Below, in pieces: positions 1 through 8,506 of a DNA stretch of 35,809 nucleotides. The notes beneath the pieces are model-generated. The model searched no databases. It was not told the origin of the DNA and worked only from the letters and a program-made list of their open reading frames with translations. The position numbers were made by a program, and so were the translations under genes. Within the stretch, counting starts at the first letter, position 1; every line of letters starts with the position of its first letter. Origin of the DNA: Acinetobacter pollinis. Its GTDB lineage: Bacteria > Pseudomonadota > Gammaproteobacteria > Pseudomonadales > Moraxellaceae. Location of the stretch: the NCBI RefSeq assembly GCF_015627175.1, contig NZ_VTDQ01000023.1, positions 1-35,809 of the forward strand. The letters are read 5' to 3'.

Positions 1-183
1 GCAGACACACAGGAGTTACTAGAACATCATGGGCATCAGATTTTATGGTTACCGCCTTATAGCCCTGATTTGAATTCTATTGAAAAGACTTGGGCATGGA
101 TTAAGAAAAAGAGAAAAGAATGGCAAGAGGATTGTATTGATCGACTCTTTCAGATGTTTTTTCATTTTTGTATGAGTAATTAG
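1..183 (+). CDS. IS630-family transposase, C-terminal fragment (cut by window edge)
   Basis: An open frame enters from the left edge in frame 1 and ends at TAG 181-183, leaving 60 residues. It contains LPPYSPDLNSIEKTWAWIKK, the C-terminal signature of IS630-family DDE transposases: the YSPDLNxIE block carries the final catalytic Glu (the E of NSIEKTW). The end looks like a natural C-terminus rather than a disrupted one. The N-terminus and left inverted repeat lie outside the window, and I could not identify a right inverted repeat in the AT-rich 184-443 stretch, so the element's boundary and activity are unknown. That stretch (about 260 bases) otherwise shows only a weak promoter-like sequence near 382-411. 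Confidence 0.8.
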   Translation, partial: ADTQELLEHHGHQILWLPPYSPDLNSIEKTWAWIKKKRKEWQEDCIDRLFQMFFHFCMSN

Positions 184-443
184 ATTGTTTGACTATATTA
201 CGCAATATTTTATTTATTTTGGGCAGCATTAGAATTTTTTTCTATTTATAGTTCATATTTGTGTGATTTTTTTCAGTTTAAATATATCTAATAAAAATCA
301 TATTAATTTGGTTTAGATGGTGAAAAAGGGTAAGGAAAAATATTTAATATTTCTTTTGCTATAAAATGATATATTTAAAAGTTCGTCATTTTCATAAAAA
401 AAGATTAAAATAGTCCAAAGATGTATTGAATGTTGTAAGTGAT

Positions 444-617
444 ATGAGCCAGACCAAAGCAAAAAAACCTGCTGTAAAACTTCCTTTTCCTATGAAGAAA
501 GATGAAATGGACAAAGATACAGAAGCACATAATCAAGTAAGACCGAAACCTGAACAATATGCAGATCGGACTTGGATGCCTCCTAGAGGAACTCGTCGCT
601 CCATGGGTAAGCGCTAA
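444..617 (+). CDS. Small charged hypothetical protein (57 aa)
   Basis: I do not recognise a family with a known function. The product is 57 residues, very polar, with a lysine-rich start (MSQTKAKKPAVK), a mixed-charge middle and a basic Arg/Pro end (WMPPRGTRRSMGKR). It has no membrane segment, signal peptide or cysteine. I chose ATG 444, preceded by a weak TAAG purine stretch; an in-frame TTG at 426 would add six residues. The strongest support that this is a real gene is the textbook intrinsic terminator that begins eight bases after the stop codon. A possible promoter (TTCGTC near 382, TAAAAT at 406-411) lies just upstream. The strongly basic C-terminus is compatible with nucleic acid or ribosome binding, which is inference only. 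Confidence 0.6.
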   Translation: MSQTKAKKPAVKLPFPMKKDEMDKDTEAHNQVRPKPEQYADRTWMPPRGTRRSMGKR

Positions 618-624
618 ATATATC

Positions 625-668
625 AATAGAGGTTATTGAAATTAATTCTCATTAACCTCTATTTTTTT
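625..668 (+). terminator. Intrinsic terminator of the 57-aa gene
   Basis: A perfect 11-bp stem (AATAGAGGTTA at 625-635 with TAACCTCTATT at 653-663) with a 17-base loop runs straight into a T tract at 662-668. It separates the small gene from the Zur-controlled rpmJ unit, so rpmJ must have its own promoter. Confidence 0.85.
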
Positions 669-679
669 AGAGTACCTTG

Positions 680-694
680 TGTTATGTTATAACA
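680..694 (+). promoter_or_regulatory. Zur operator (zinc-responsive) in front of the rpmJ paralogue
   Basis: TGTTATGTTATAACA is an interrupted palindrome, TGTTAT-N3-ATAACA. This is the core of the proteobacterial Zur box (E. coli type TGTTATANTATAACA; Neisseria type TGTTATDNHATAACA). It directly abuts a good -10 hexamer, TATACT at 695-700, so Zur bound here would block RNA polymerase. The -35 region is weak. Transcription would start near 707 with a very short leader, and the GGAG ribosome site at 705-708 lies 8 bases before the ATG, so the true start site may be slightly upstream. Zinc-bound Zur would repress and zinc starvation would derepress; that is known for this operator class and inferred here. 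Confidence 0.8.
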
Positions 695-716
695 TATACT
701 TTATGGAGTTTATTTT

Positions 717-842
717 ATGCAAGTATTATCATCACTAAAAAGTGCAAAACGCCGTTCAGCAGATTGTCAAATTGTTCGTCGTCGTGGAAAGCTTTACGTT
801 ATTTGTAAGTCAAATCCTCGATTTAAAGCTCGTCAAGGTTAA
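717..842 (+). CDS. rpmJ: 50S ribosomal protein L36, zinc-independent paralogue (YkgO type)
   Basis: This 41-residue basic protein starts [18 protein letters not shown] and ends [11 protein letters not shown], which is the L36 fold in its alternative form. Zinc-binding L36 coordinates zinc with a CxxC pair, a third Cys and a His. Here only two separate cysteines remain (DCQ and VICK) and the CxxC is absent, so it should not bind zinc. Such paralogues replace the zinc-containing L36 on ribosomes when zinc is scarce, freeing zinc. The Zur box at 680-694 and the GGAG ribosome-binding site at 705-708 fit that role. A zinc-ribbon L36 is expected in the main ribosomal protein operon elsewhere on the chromosome. 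The gene stands alone and is followed by a terminator. Confidence 0.93.
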   Translation: MQVLSSLKSAKRRSADCQIVRRRGKLYVICKSNPRFKARQG

Positions 843-864
843 AATGCACGGTACCATTAAAAAT

Positions 865-892
865 AAAAAAGTGAGCATTGTCTCACTTTTTT
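865..892. terminator. Bidirectional terminator between rpmJ and the macro-domain gene
   Basis: An 11-bp stem (AAAAAAGTGAG at 865-875 with CTCACTTTTTT at 882-892) with a 6-base loop. The A and T runs let it work on either strand, serving rpmJ (plus) and the converging gene ending at 905 (minus). Confidence 0.85.
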
Positions 893-904
893 ATTAAGTT
901 TGTT

Positions 905-1681
905 TTATGAATGATCTATTGGATGTTTTAATATTTTTTTCCCTTTCCATAAATCTATGAAGTCCTTTTCATTAAATTCGTAAATTTCCATAAAGATAAG
1001 TATCAGACTGGAAATCCACTGCTCTTTATTTTCAGGTGAGTATAGCTCTGGAATCTTGGATTTGACCTGATAAGTAATATCATCAATTTCGTATGTTCTA
1101 TTTCTTCCATAACGATCGGTTGGAAAGATATCTTCATCTAAAATTTTATTTATAAGTGGTTTATAGATTCCACCTATCTCTAGTAAATTTTTCTCAGTTT
1201 CTTCTTTATATTGTATAAAAAACTGATGGATAAAAGATTGTGTTAAAGGTGGGTAAATAGTTTGGATATTTTCCTCTAAAAAAACTTGAAATGATTCGGG
1301 TAGAATAACGTTATTAGAAATACCTTTAAATAGAGGCGCAATTTTAGAGACGGGATTACCTGCTAGACCACAGCCTAAAGCTGTAATAAAGTACATTGTT
1401 GAAAGATGGTTTTGCGTATAAATTTTAAAATCGTCAATATAAGATACAATTTCTTCACAACTAAGTGGAGCCAAGCTTCGATCAAGAGTAGGGATAGCAA
1501 AACTTTGTCCCATCCACCCACGACTTACACCTTTTACAGCACCAAAATGCTGTTGAGCAATTCTTGCACCACCTTCTTCATGTCTTCCTGCTAAATCGCT
1601 TCCAAAAACAAAAATATGGTTTTCAGGTAAAGATTTAATGATGTGTTCATCGTGATACTGATATCGCATGCTTAGACTCAT
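905..1681 (-). CDS. Macro-domain-like protein of a phage-associated family (A1S_2505-like)
   Basis: The 258-residue product has a macro-domain-like N-terminal half. NHIFVFGSDLAGRHEEGGAR (about residues 21-40) is the signature loop seen in a phage and bacterial protein family with FVFGSNLAGRHGAGAA-type motifs. GQSFAIPT (about 59-66) and FITALGCGLAG (about 98-108) match the later nucleotide-binding loops of that fold. The C-terminal half (about 140-258) is helical and charged and I do not recognise it. I recall relatives named after A. baumannii locus A1S_2505 and labelled phage non-structural protein; the biochemical role is unknown, though the macro fold suggests ADP-ribose or a related nucleotide as ligand. 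ATG 1681 has a GAAAG motif upstream; an ATG four codons later is possible. The gene stands alone between terminators, with a good promoter at 1704-1732. Confidence 0.7.
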   Translation of the reverse strand: MSLSMRYQYHDEHIIKSLPENHIFVFGSDLAGRHEEGGARIAQQHFGAVKGVSRGWMGQSFAIPTLDRSLAPLSCEEIVSYIDDFKIYTQNHLSTMYFITALGCGLAGNPVSKIAPLFKGISNNVILPESFQVFLEENIQTIYPPLTQSFIHQFFIQYKEETEKNLLEIGGIYKPLINKILDEDIFPTDRYGRNRTYEIDDITYQVKSKIPELYSPENKEQWISSLILIFMEIYEFNEKDFIDLWKGKKILKHPIDHS

Positions 1682-1703
1682 TCAGATACTTTCTTTTCAT
1701 TTT

Positions 1704-1732
1704 ATAATGTGATTGATCCACCTATCCGTCAA
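1704..1732 (-). promoter_or_regulatory. Probable promoter of the macro-domain gene
   Basis: Reading the minus strand, TTGACG (complement of 1727-1732) is followed after 17 bases by CATTAT (complement of 1704-1709), about 20 bases upstream of the ATG. The -35 is nearly consensus and the -10 is fair. An alternative -10, TATAAA (complement of 1701-1706), would need a 20-base spacer. Confidence 0.45.
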
Positions 1733-1741
1733 GATATATCC

Positions 1742-1771
1742 TTGAAGATTAAAAAATCAGTACAATATATA
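1742..1771 (+). promoter_or_regulatory. Possible uvrB promoter
   Basis: TTGAAG (1742-1747), an 18-base spacer, then TATATA (1766-1771), about 33 bases before the GTG start. An overlapping TACAAT at 1761-1766 is another candidate -10. No CTG-N10-CAG LexA box is visible in the upstream region, in keeping with Acinetobacter lacking a classical LexA. Confidence 0.4.
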
Positions 1772-1804
1772 TAAAAGCTTATAAACAAATAAAGAGAGAT
1801 AAGA

Positions 1805-3820
1805 GTGAGTGATCATCAACCTTTTGAACTTGTAACAACCTATGAGCCAGCAGGAGACCAGCCTCAGGCAATTGAAAAACTCGTATCAGGTGTAAAAAAG
1901 GGGATGAAGAATCAACTGTTACTTGGTGTGACAGGGTCTGGAAAGACATATACTATGGCAAATGTAATTGCAGAGTTACAACGACCGACCATTATCATGG
2001 CACACAATAAAACACTCGCTGCACAGTTGTATGGAGAGTTTAAATCTTTCTTTCCTCACAATGCTGTTGAATATTTTGTAAGCTACTATGACTATTATCA
2101 ACCAGAAGCTTATGTACCTTCTTCAGACACTTTCATTGAAAAAGATGCTGCGATTAATGATCATATTGATCAGATGAGATTGTCTGCCACACGCGCATTA
2201 TTAGAAAGAAAAGACGCAATTATTATAGCATCTGTCTCGGCGATCTATGGTTTAGGTGATCCTGAAGCATATATGCAGATGTTATTGCATATTGTCGAAA
2301 ATGACCGTACAAGTCGTGATGATATTATTCGTCGATTGGTAGAAATGCAGTATACACGTAACGATTTGGAGTTTTTACGCGGGACCTATCGTATACGTGG
2401 AGAGATTATTGATATTTTTCCAGCAGAATCAGAGCAATATGCGATTCGTATTGAACTTTTTGATGATGAAGTTGATTCAATAAGATGGTTTGATCCAATT
2501 AATGGGAAAATGATTCGGAAAGTACCTCGTGTGACGATTTATCCAAAAAGTCACTATGTAACGCCTAAAGATAATTTACAACGCGCCATTGGTACAATTA
2601 AAGACGAGCTAAAAGACCGTATAGCGTTTTTAAAAGCCCATGACAAATTGCTTGAGGCACAGCGTATTGAGCAAAGAACACGTTATGATTTAGAAATGAT
2701 GCAACAGCTTGGTTATACCAATGGGATTGAAAATTATTCACGACATTTGTCTGGTCGAGAGGAAGGTGCTGCACCACCAACACTTTTTGACTATATTCCT
2801 GAAGATGCATTGTTAATTATTGATGAGTCTCATGTAACAATTCCTCAAATTGGCGCAATGTATAAAGGTGACCGTTCTAGAAAAGAAAATTTAGTGAATT
2901 ATGGTTTCCGTTTACCAAGTGCATTGGATAACCGTCCTATGAAGTTTGAAGAGTGGGAACGTATTACTCCAACGACTTTGTATGTGAGTGCAACGCCTGC
3001 AATATATGAGTTAGAGCATGCAGAACAGGTGGTAGAACAAGTCGTTCGACCAACAGGATTAATTGACCCTGAAATAGAAGTACGCCCTGTATTAACACAA
3101 GTTGATGATGTGTTGTCTGAAATTAATTTACGCCGTGAGCAAGATGAGCGTGTTTTGATTACAACTTTGACTAAACGGATGGCTGAGGATCTAACTTCTT
3201 ATTTAAAAGAATATGGGATTAAAGTTGCTTATTTACATTCAGATATTGATACCGTAGAGCGTGTTAAAATTATTCATGAACTACGTTCTGGTATTCATGA
3301 CGTTTTAGTCGGTATTAACTTACTCCGTGAGGGGTTAGATATGCCAGAGGTTTCGCTTGTTGCAATTTTAGATGCAGATAAAGAAGGGTTTTTGCGATCA
3401 GAGCGTTCACTCATTCAAACTATAGGTCGTGCTGCGCGTAATATTAAAGGTAAAGCTATTTTATATGCAGACCGCATTACTGACTCAATGCGAAAAGCAA
3501 TGGATGAAACCGAACGTCGTCGTGAAAAGCAGTTGGCCTTTAATGAAGAACATGGCATTACGCCACGAAGTGCGGTTAGACAGGTCGTTAAAGAGATTGA
3601 TACTGGTGAAGTATTTGATGATGAAATACCTGTAGATATTCCAGTAAATTCTAAGCTAAGTGCAGATGAACAGCATATTGTTTCTGATCCTAAATTACTG
3701 GCCAAGCATTTGGCAAAACTTGAGAAAGAGATGTTAAAAGCATCCAAAGAGCTACAGTTTGAGCAAGCTGCAGAAATACGTGATCAAATAGTGACTTTAA
3801 AATCTCATCTTTTACAGTGA
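1805..3820 (+). CDS. uvrB: UvrABC excinuclease subunit B
   Basis: UvrB is the damage-verifying helicase-like subunit of nucleotide excision repair: it is loaded on lesions by UvrA and recruits the UvrC nuclease. The 671-residue length is typical. Visible motifs are Walker A GVTGSGKT (41-48), the beta-hairpin segment [10 protein letters not shown] that clamps one DNA strand, the DESH Walker B ([11 protein letters not shown]), helicase motif VI with QTIGRAARN, and a C-terminal UVR domain ([20 protein letters not shown]) that contacts UvrC. The start is GTG 1805, preceded by the AGAGAG purine run at 1793-1798. It is a single-gene unit; the next gene starts about 80 bases later. No SOS-type operator is seen, so expression may be constitutive or controlled by a different damage regulator. 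Nothing looks broken. Confidence 0.98.
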   Translation: MSDHQPFELVTTYEPAGDQPQAIEKLVSGVKKGMKNQLLLGVTGSGKTYTMANVIAELQRPTIIMAHNKTLAAQLYGEFKSFFPHNAVEYFVSYYDYYQPEAYVPSSDTFIEKDAAINDHIDQMRLSATRALLERKDAIIIASVSAIYGLGDPEAYMQMLLHIVENDRTSRDDIIRRLVEMQYTRNDLEFLRGTYRIRGEIIDIFPAESEQYAIRIELFDDEVDSIRWFDPINGKMIRKVPRVTIYPKSHYVTPKDNLQRAIGTIKDELKDRIAFLKAHDKLLEAQRIEQRTRYDLEMMQQLGYTNGIENYSRHLSGREEGAAPPTLFDYIPEDALLIIDESHVTIPQIGAMYKGDRSRKENLVNYGFRLPSALDNRPMKFEEWERITPTTLYVSATPAIYELEHAEQVVEQVVRPTGLIDPEIEVRPVLTQVDDVLSEINLRREQDERVLITTLTKRMAEDLTSYLKEYGIKVAYLHSDIDTVERVKIIHELRSGIHDVLVGINLLREGLDMPEVSLVAILDADKEGFLRSERSLIQTIGRAARNIKGKAILYADRITDSMRKAMDETERRREKQLAFNEEHGITPRSAVRQVVKEIDTGEVFDDEIPVDIPVNSKLSADEQHIVSDPKLLAKHLAKLEKEMLKASKELQFEQAAEIRDQIVTLKSHLLQ

Positions 3821-3899
3821 TCTATTTTGAGATTTACATAAAAGAAGTAGTTTACTGTCTGGTTTGTCGCTATGTTTTGAATATAAAGTGAGGAATATA

Positions 3900-4478
3900 A
3901 TGATGAAAAAAAGTCACAAAATTTTATGTTTGATTGGTGGGGTTGTTGGCGTAATGTGCTTGTTTAACGCTGTGCAAGCCAATACACAAACGGTAAAACC
4001 ACCGATCACAGCTGTACATAAGTTGGACCTTACTAAATATCTGGGAACATGGTATGAAATTGCTAGAAAACCAATGTATTTTCAACGCCAATGCCTTAAA
4101 GATGTACAAGCAACCTATACATTAAATGTGAATGGAAACGTAGATGTTGAAAATTCATGCTTAAAACAAGGCGATGTTCGCAGTGTGGCTAAAGGTGAGG
4201 CATTTATTATGAATCCGCCGTACGATAGTCAACTGAAAGTAAGTTTTCTTCCAGATTCAATACGATGGTTACCTATAGGACGAGGTGATTACTGGGTGCT
4301 GAAAATTGATGAAAACTATCAAACAGTCATGGTGGGTGATCCAGCTAGGAAGTATTTATGGATACTTGCTAGAACACCTCATATTCACCCAGACGTTTGG
4401 CACGAGTATTTAAATTATGCTAAAGAAATTGGATATGATGTGAGTGATTTACACATTACAGAACAAACTGAAAGATAG
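3900..4478 (+). CDS. Exported lipocalin family protein (Blc-like)
   Basis: A 192-residue lipocalin. After a Sec signal peptide (about residues 1-27, ending AVQA before NTQ) comes the lipocalin signature YLGTWYEIARKP, with the invariant GxW, and the conserved later strand VMVGDPARKYLWILARTP. E. coli Blc is an outer-membrane lipoprotein, but here the cysteines in the signal region (KILCL, GVMCLF) do not form a lipobox, so this form is probably soluble and periplasmic. Two cysteines (RQCLK, NSCLK) could form a disulfide. Family members bind lysophospholipids or fatty acids and are linked to membrane maintenance; the ligand here is unknown. I chose ATG 3900 because GTGAGGA (3888-3894) sits just before it and it places the signal peptide at the N-terminus; the next codon is also ATG. 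Confidence 0.9.
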   Translation: MMKKSHKILCLIGGVVGVMCLFNAVQANTQTVKPPITAVHKLDLTKYLGTWYEIARKPMYFQRQCLKDVQATYTLNVNGNVDVENSCLKQGDVRSVAKGEAFIMNPPYDSQLKVSFLPDSIRWLPIGRGDYWVLKIDENYQTVMVGDPARKYLWILARTPHIHPDVWHEYLNYAKEIGYDVSDLHITEQTER

Positions 4479-4553
4479 TTGAATTCTTAAGGGAATATTA
4501 GACTAAATATATTTGGGTTTTTACTTGGTTTTAAAAACTAAATCATCTAGTTT

Positions 4554-4586
4554 AAGTGCGTTAGGTTATACCAACCTAACGCACTT
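4554..4586 (+). terminator. Long perfect hairpin between lipocalin and rarD (probable terminator)
   Basis: A perfect 14-bp stem (AAGTGCGTTAGGTT at 4554-4567 with AACCTAACGCACTT at 4573-4586) with a 5-base loop. It is followed only by TTCGTTCT, a poor T tract, so termination may be partial. It ends about 31 bases before rarD. Confidence 0.55.
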
Positions 4587-4617
4587 TTCGTTCTACAGCT
4601 TGGAGTAGAGGTTTTAT

Positions 4618-5577
4618 ATGCTTAAAGGGATTTTGCTATCTGTTTTAGCCTCTAGTGTGTTTGGAATTTTATATTTCTATAGTCAGCTATTACATGCTTT
4701 TGATGGTTCGCAGGTGTTCGGTTGGCGTGTCATTTCTTTTTTACCATTTCTCACCTTATTTATGTGGCTTAGTCGTGACCTACATTATATTTCAGAGATT
4801 TTTCAAAGAATTCTAAAACAACCTCAGCTTATTTTAGGTGTGATTGGAACCGCGATATTGGGTGGGTTTCAATTGTGGTTGTTCTTATGGGGGCCTATGC
4901 ATGGTAGAGGCATGCAAGTTTCTTTAGGATATTTTTTACTGCCTTTAGTTCTCGTACTTATTGGTGCTTTATTTTATAAAGAAAAATTATCTAACTTTCA
5001 GAAAATTGCTGTTGCTTGTGCAATTTTAGGTGTAGGCCATGAAATTTGGAAAGTTGGAAGCATTGCTTGGGAAACTGCACTGGTTGCTTTTGGTTATTCT
5101 GCCTACTTCTTTTTACGTAAAATTATAAAAACAGATCATTTAGGTGGGTTCTGGTTAGATAATATTTTAGCACTTCCTATAGCAATTTATTTTGTATCCA
5201 CTTGGCAGGGTGGTTCACTCGGTACCATACTTTCATCACATCTAATTTTTATTATTACTGGACTGGGTATATTAAGTGCTATTGGATTGGGTTCATATAT
5301 TTTAGCAAGTCGATATTTACCTATGGTTTTATTTGGACTACTTAGCTATTTAGAGCCTGTATTACTAGCACTCGCTTCACTCATGATCGGAGAAAAAATT
5401 AGTGGTGCTGAATTATTTACTTATATTCCAATTTGGTGTGCAGTTGCGATTTTGGTTTTTGAGGGTGTTTACCATATTTACAAACAACAACGCCGTCATG
5501 AAGATTTATTACTAAAAGTAGAAAAGCTTCCCAAGAGATTAAAGCGTGCACGTAAGCAACAAGATAAAGCCAGTTAA
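4618..5577 (+). CDS. rarD: RarD, EamA-superfamily drug/metabolite transporter
   Basis: A 319-residue inner-membrane protein with about ten hydrophobic segments and the two-EamA-repeat layout of the DMT superfamily. The N-terminus (MLKGILLSVLASSVFGILYF) and WRVISFLPFLTLF match RarD, named for a chloramphenicol-sensitivity phenotype. The tail (about 290-319) is cytoplasmic and rich in Lys/Arg. The physiological substrate of RarD proteins is not established. GGAG at 4601-4604 and AGAGG nearby precede ATG 4618. The gene is monocistronic in appearance, with a hairpin upstream and a 145-base gap before obgE. Confidence 0.87.
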   Translation: MLKGILLSVLASSVFGILYFYSQLLHAFDGSQVFGWRVISFLPFLTLFMWLSRDLHYISEIFQRILKQPQLILGVIGTAILGGFQLWLFLWGPMHGRGMQVSLGYFLLPLVLVLIGALFYKEKLSNFQKIAVACAILGVGHEIWKVGSIAWETALVAFGYSAYFFLRKIIKTDHLGGFWLDNILALPIAIYFVSTWQGGSLGTILSSHLIFIITGLGILSAIGLGSYILASRYLPMVLFGLLSYLEPVLLALASLMIGEKISGAELFTYIPIWCAVAILVFEGVYHIYKQQRRHEDLLLKVEKLPKRLKRARKQQDKAS

Positions 5578-5668
5578 AACATATTTTCATCTAAAATTAT
5601 TAAATTTATGCATGTTCGTGTAAATAGTATGCGGATATAAAAATAATTCACCATATCAATATTCATGA

Positions 5669-6931
<1,263 letters not shown>

Positions 6932-6947
6932 GTACGATTGAGGAGAT

Positions 6948-8081
6948 ATGATTAAGGTAGTAGATGGGCAACGCCAGCTCGAAAATTGTAAGCGAATCGT
7001 TGTTAAAATTGGCTCATCCTTGCTTACGGCAAATGGCCAAGGTTTAGATATTGATGCAATTACCCATTGGGTGCATCAGATTGCCAAATTGCATAACGCT
7101 GGACATGAAATTATTCTTGTTTCTTCTGGTGCTGTTGCAGAAGGCATGGTTCGTATGAAACTTACCGAGCGACCCTCAGACCTACCTAGTCTCCAAGCAT
7201 GTGCAGCTATTGGTCAAATGGGACTTGTGCAGACATGGTCTTCTATTTTAGAAGAACATGATATTCAAACTGCACAAGTTTTATTAACACATGACGATTT
7301 GACGGATCGTCAACGCTATTTAAACTCTTGCGATGCATTACAACATTTAATAGATTGGCGTGTGATTCCAGTCATTAATGAAAATGATACGGTATCTACA
7401 GGCGATATTAAGTTTGGTGATAATGATACGCTTGCAGCCATGGTTGCAGGTCAGGTTAATGCAGACTTACTTATTATTTTGACTGATCAACAGGGTATGT
7501 TTAATGCGGATCCTCGCTCAAATCCTGACGCACAACTACTGTCTACAGTACCTGCATTAGATGAAGAATTGTTTAGCATGGCTGGTGGAGGTGGTGCTTT
7601 AGGAACCGGTGGTATGGTGACTAAAGTAAAAGCTGCACGGTTAGCCGCGCGTTCTGGTTGCCCGACCATTGTTGCAAGTGGAGAGCGTGACGAAGTGCTA
7701 TCTAAGCTTATGGCAGGAGATGAGCTTGGAACATTGTTTGTCGCAGATAGCGATCCAATTACTGCACGTCAACAGTGGCTTGCAGCACACTCTCAAACAG
7801 CCGGATGCTTAGTTTTAGATAATGGTGCGGTTGAAGCTATTACATTAAAACACCGTAGCTTACTACCTGTTGGTGTTCGTTTTATTGAAGGCGAATTCGA
7901 ACGTGGGGATGTTGTAGAATGTGTAGATTTAAAAGGTAAACGAGTTGCTGTAGGTATAGTGAATTTTAGTTCACGCTATGCCGATATTGTGAAGGGGCTT
8001 TCTTCAGAAAAAGTACAACAAGTGTTGGGTGAAGTTCGTTCATTTGAAATGATTCACCGTAACCACATGGCAATTTATTGA
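6948..8081 (+). CDS. proB: Glutamate 5-kinase
   Basis: ProB phosphorylates glutamate to gamma-glutamyl phosphate, the first and feedback-inhibited step of proline synthesis. The 377 residues comprise an amino-acid kinase domain (VVKIGSSLL near 19-27; [39 protein letters not shown]) and a C-terminal PUA domain (about 290-370), as in the E. coli-type enzyme. GAGGAG directly before ATG 6948 is a strong ribosome site. It lies 16 bases after obgE and is followed by a strong terminator, so it is probably the last gene of that transcript. No proA is nearby. Confidence 0.97.
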   Translation: MIKVVDGQRQLENCKRIVVKIGSSLLTANGQGLDIDAITHWVHQIAKLHNAGHEIILVSSGAVAEGMVRMKLTERPSDLPSLQACAAIGQMGLVQTWSSILEEHDIQTAQVLLTHDDLTDRQRYLNSCDALQHLIDWRVIPVINENDTVSTGDIKFGDNDTLAAMVAGQVNADLLIILTDQQGMFNADPRSNPDAQLLSTVPALDEELFSMAGGGGALGTGGMVTKVKAARLAARSGCPTIVASGERDEVLSKLMAGDELGTLFVADSDPITARQQWLAAHSQTAGCLVLDNGAVEAITLKHRSLLPVGVRFIEGEFERGDVVECVDLKGKRVAVGIVNFSSRYADIVKGLSSEKVQQVLGEVRSFEMIHRNHMAIY

Positions 8082-8089
8082 ATAAGTAA

Positions 8090-8125
8090 AAAAAGACCAT
8101 ATACATAATCGTGTATGGTCTTTTT
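8090..8125. terminator. Bidirectional terminator after proB
   Basis: A 15-bp stem with one G-T wobble (8090-8104 with 8111-8125), a 6-base loop, and A and T runs on the two sides. It serves proB on the plus strand and the small minus-strand gene that stops at 8128. Confidence 0.88.
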
Positions 8126-8127
8126 AT

Positions 8128-8337
8128 TTAATTTTTGTTGTGATAATTCACACTAATATCAAAAATTGGATTACCTTCTTGGTCATTTACAGTGACTGAG
8201 CCTTCGTGGAATATAGAGATTAAAGCGCCTGTTAAAAGTAAACTATCGTAGGTCATATCTTTTTCGATAGGGTTGCCATTTTGATCTTTACTACGTAGTG
8301 ATATTTTGGGTTCTGTTTCGGATAAATGTAATTTCAT
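8128..8337 (-). CDS. Small hypothetical protein (69 aa)
   Basis: Not recognised. The 69 residues are soluble, acidic to neutral, lack cysteine and have no signal sequence. Two short similar pieces, QNGNPIEKD and QEGNPIFDI, suggest a small beta-rich repeat. A very good promoter lies about 30 bases upstream and a bidirectional terminator follows the stop, which supports a real transcription unit. The weak point is translation initiation: no clear Shine-Dalgarno sequence precedes the ATG at 8337. Confidence 0.55.
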   Translation of the reverse strand: MKLHLSETEPKISLRSKDQNGNPIEKDMTYDSLLLTGALISIFHEGSVTVNDQEGNPIFDISVNYHNKN

Positions 8338-8366
8338 AAAAAATAAAAGATTTTGAATCTCTAAAA

Positions 8367-8394
8367 ATTATACAAATAAATACGAGTTTTACAA
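8367..8394 (-). promoter_or_regulatory. Promoter of the 69-aa gene
   Basis: On the minus strand TTGTAA (complement of 8389-8394), a 16-base spacer and a perfect TATAAT (complement of 8367-8372). It is divergent from the DUF1615 lipoprotein gene, for which TATACT at 8430-8435 is a possible -10. Confidence 0.6.
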
Positions 8395-8506
8395 AATTGT
8401 GCTGCGTTTATTTTAATCAATAAAAGCAATATACTTTCATAATAAAAAAAATTACAATGCGCAATTATGGCTTATTCTGGCTATGTCTTGGGTTTTATTG
8501 TTCTAT

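Noticed and set aside
905..1681. Defence or toxin-antitoxin system around the macro-domain gene
   Set aside because: Neighbours are rpmJ and uvrB, each with independent signals; no partner toxin, nuclease or ADP-ribosyltransferase gene is present.
1742..1771. Possible UmuDAb/SOS-like palindrome at the uvrB promoter
   Set aside because: TTGAA is present but the matching TTCAA half is missing; only a 4-base GATT/AATC symmetry remains, which is expected by chance in such AT-rich DNA.
3415..3747. 110-codon open frame on the minus strand inside uvrB
   Set aside because: It is fully antisense to the conserved helicase motif VI and UVR regions of uvrB, resembles no protein family and has low-complexity Ser/Ala content expected of a shadow frame.
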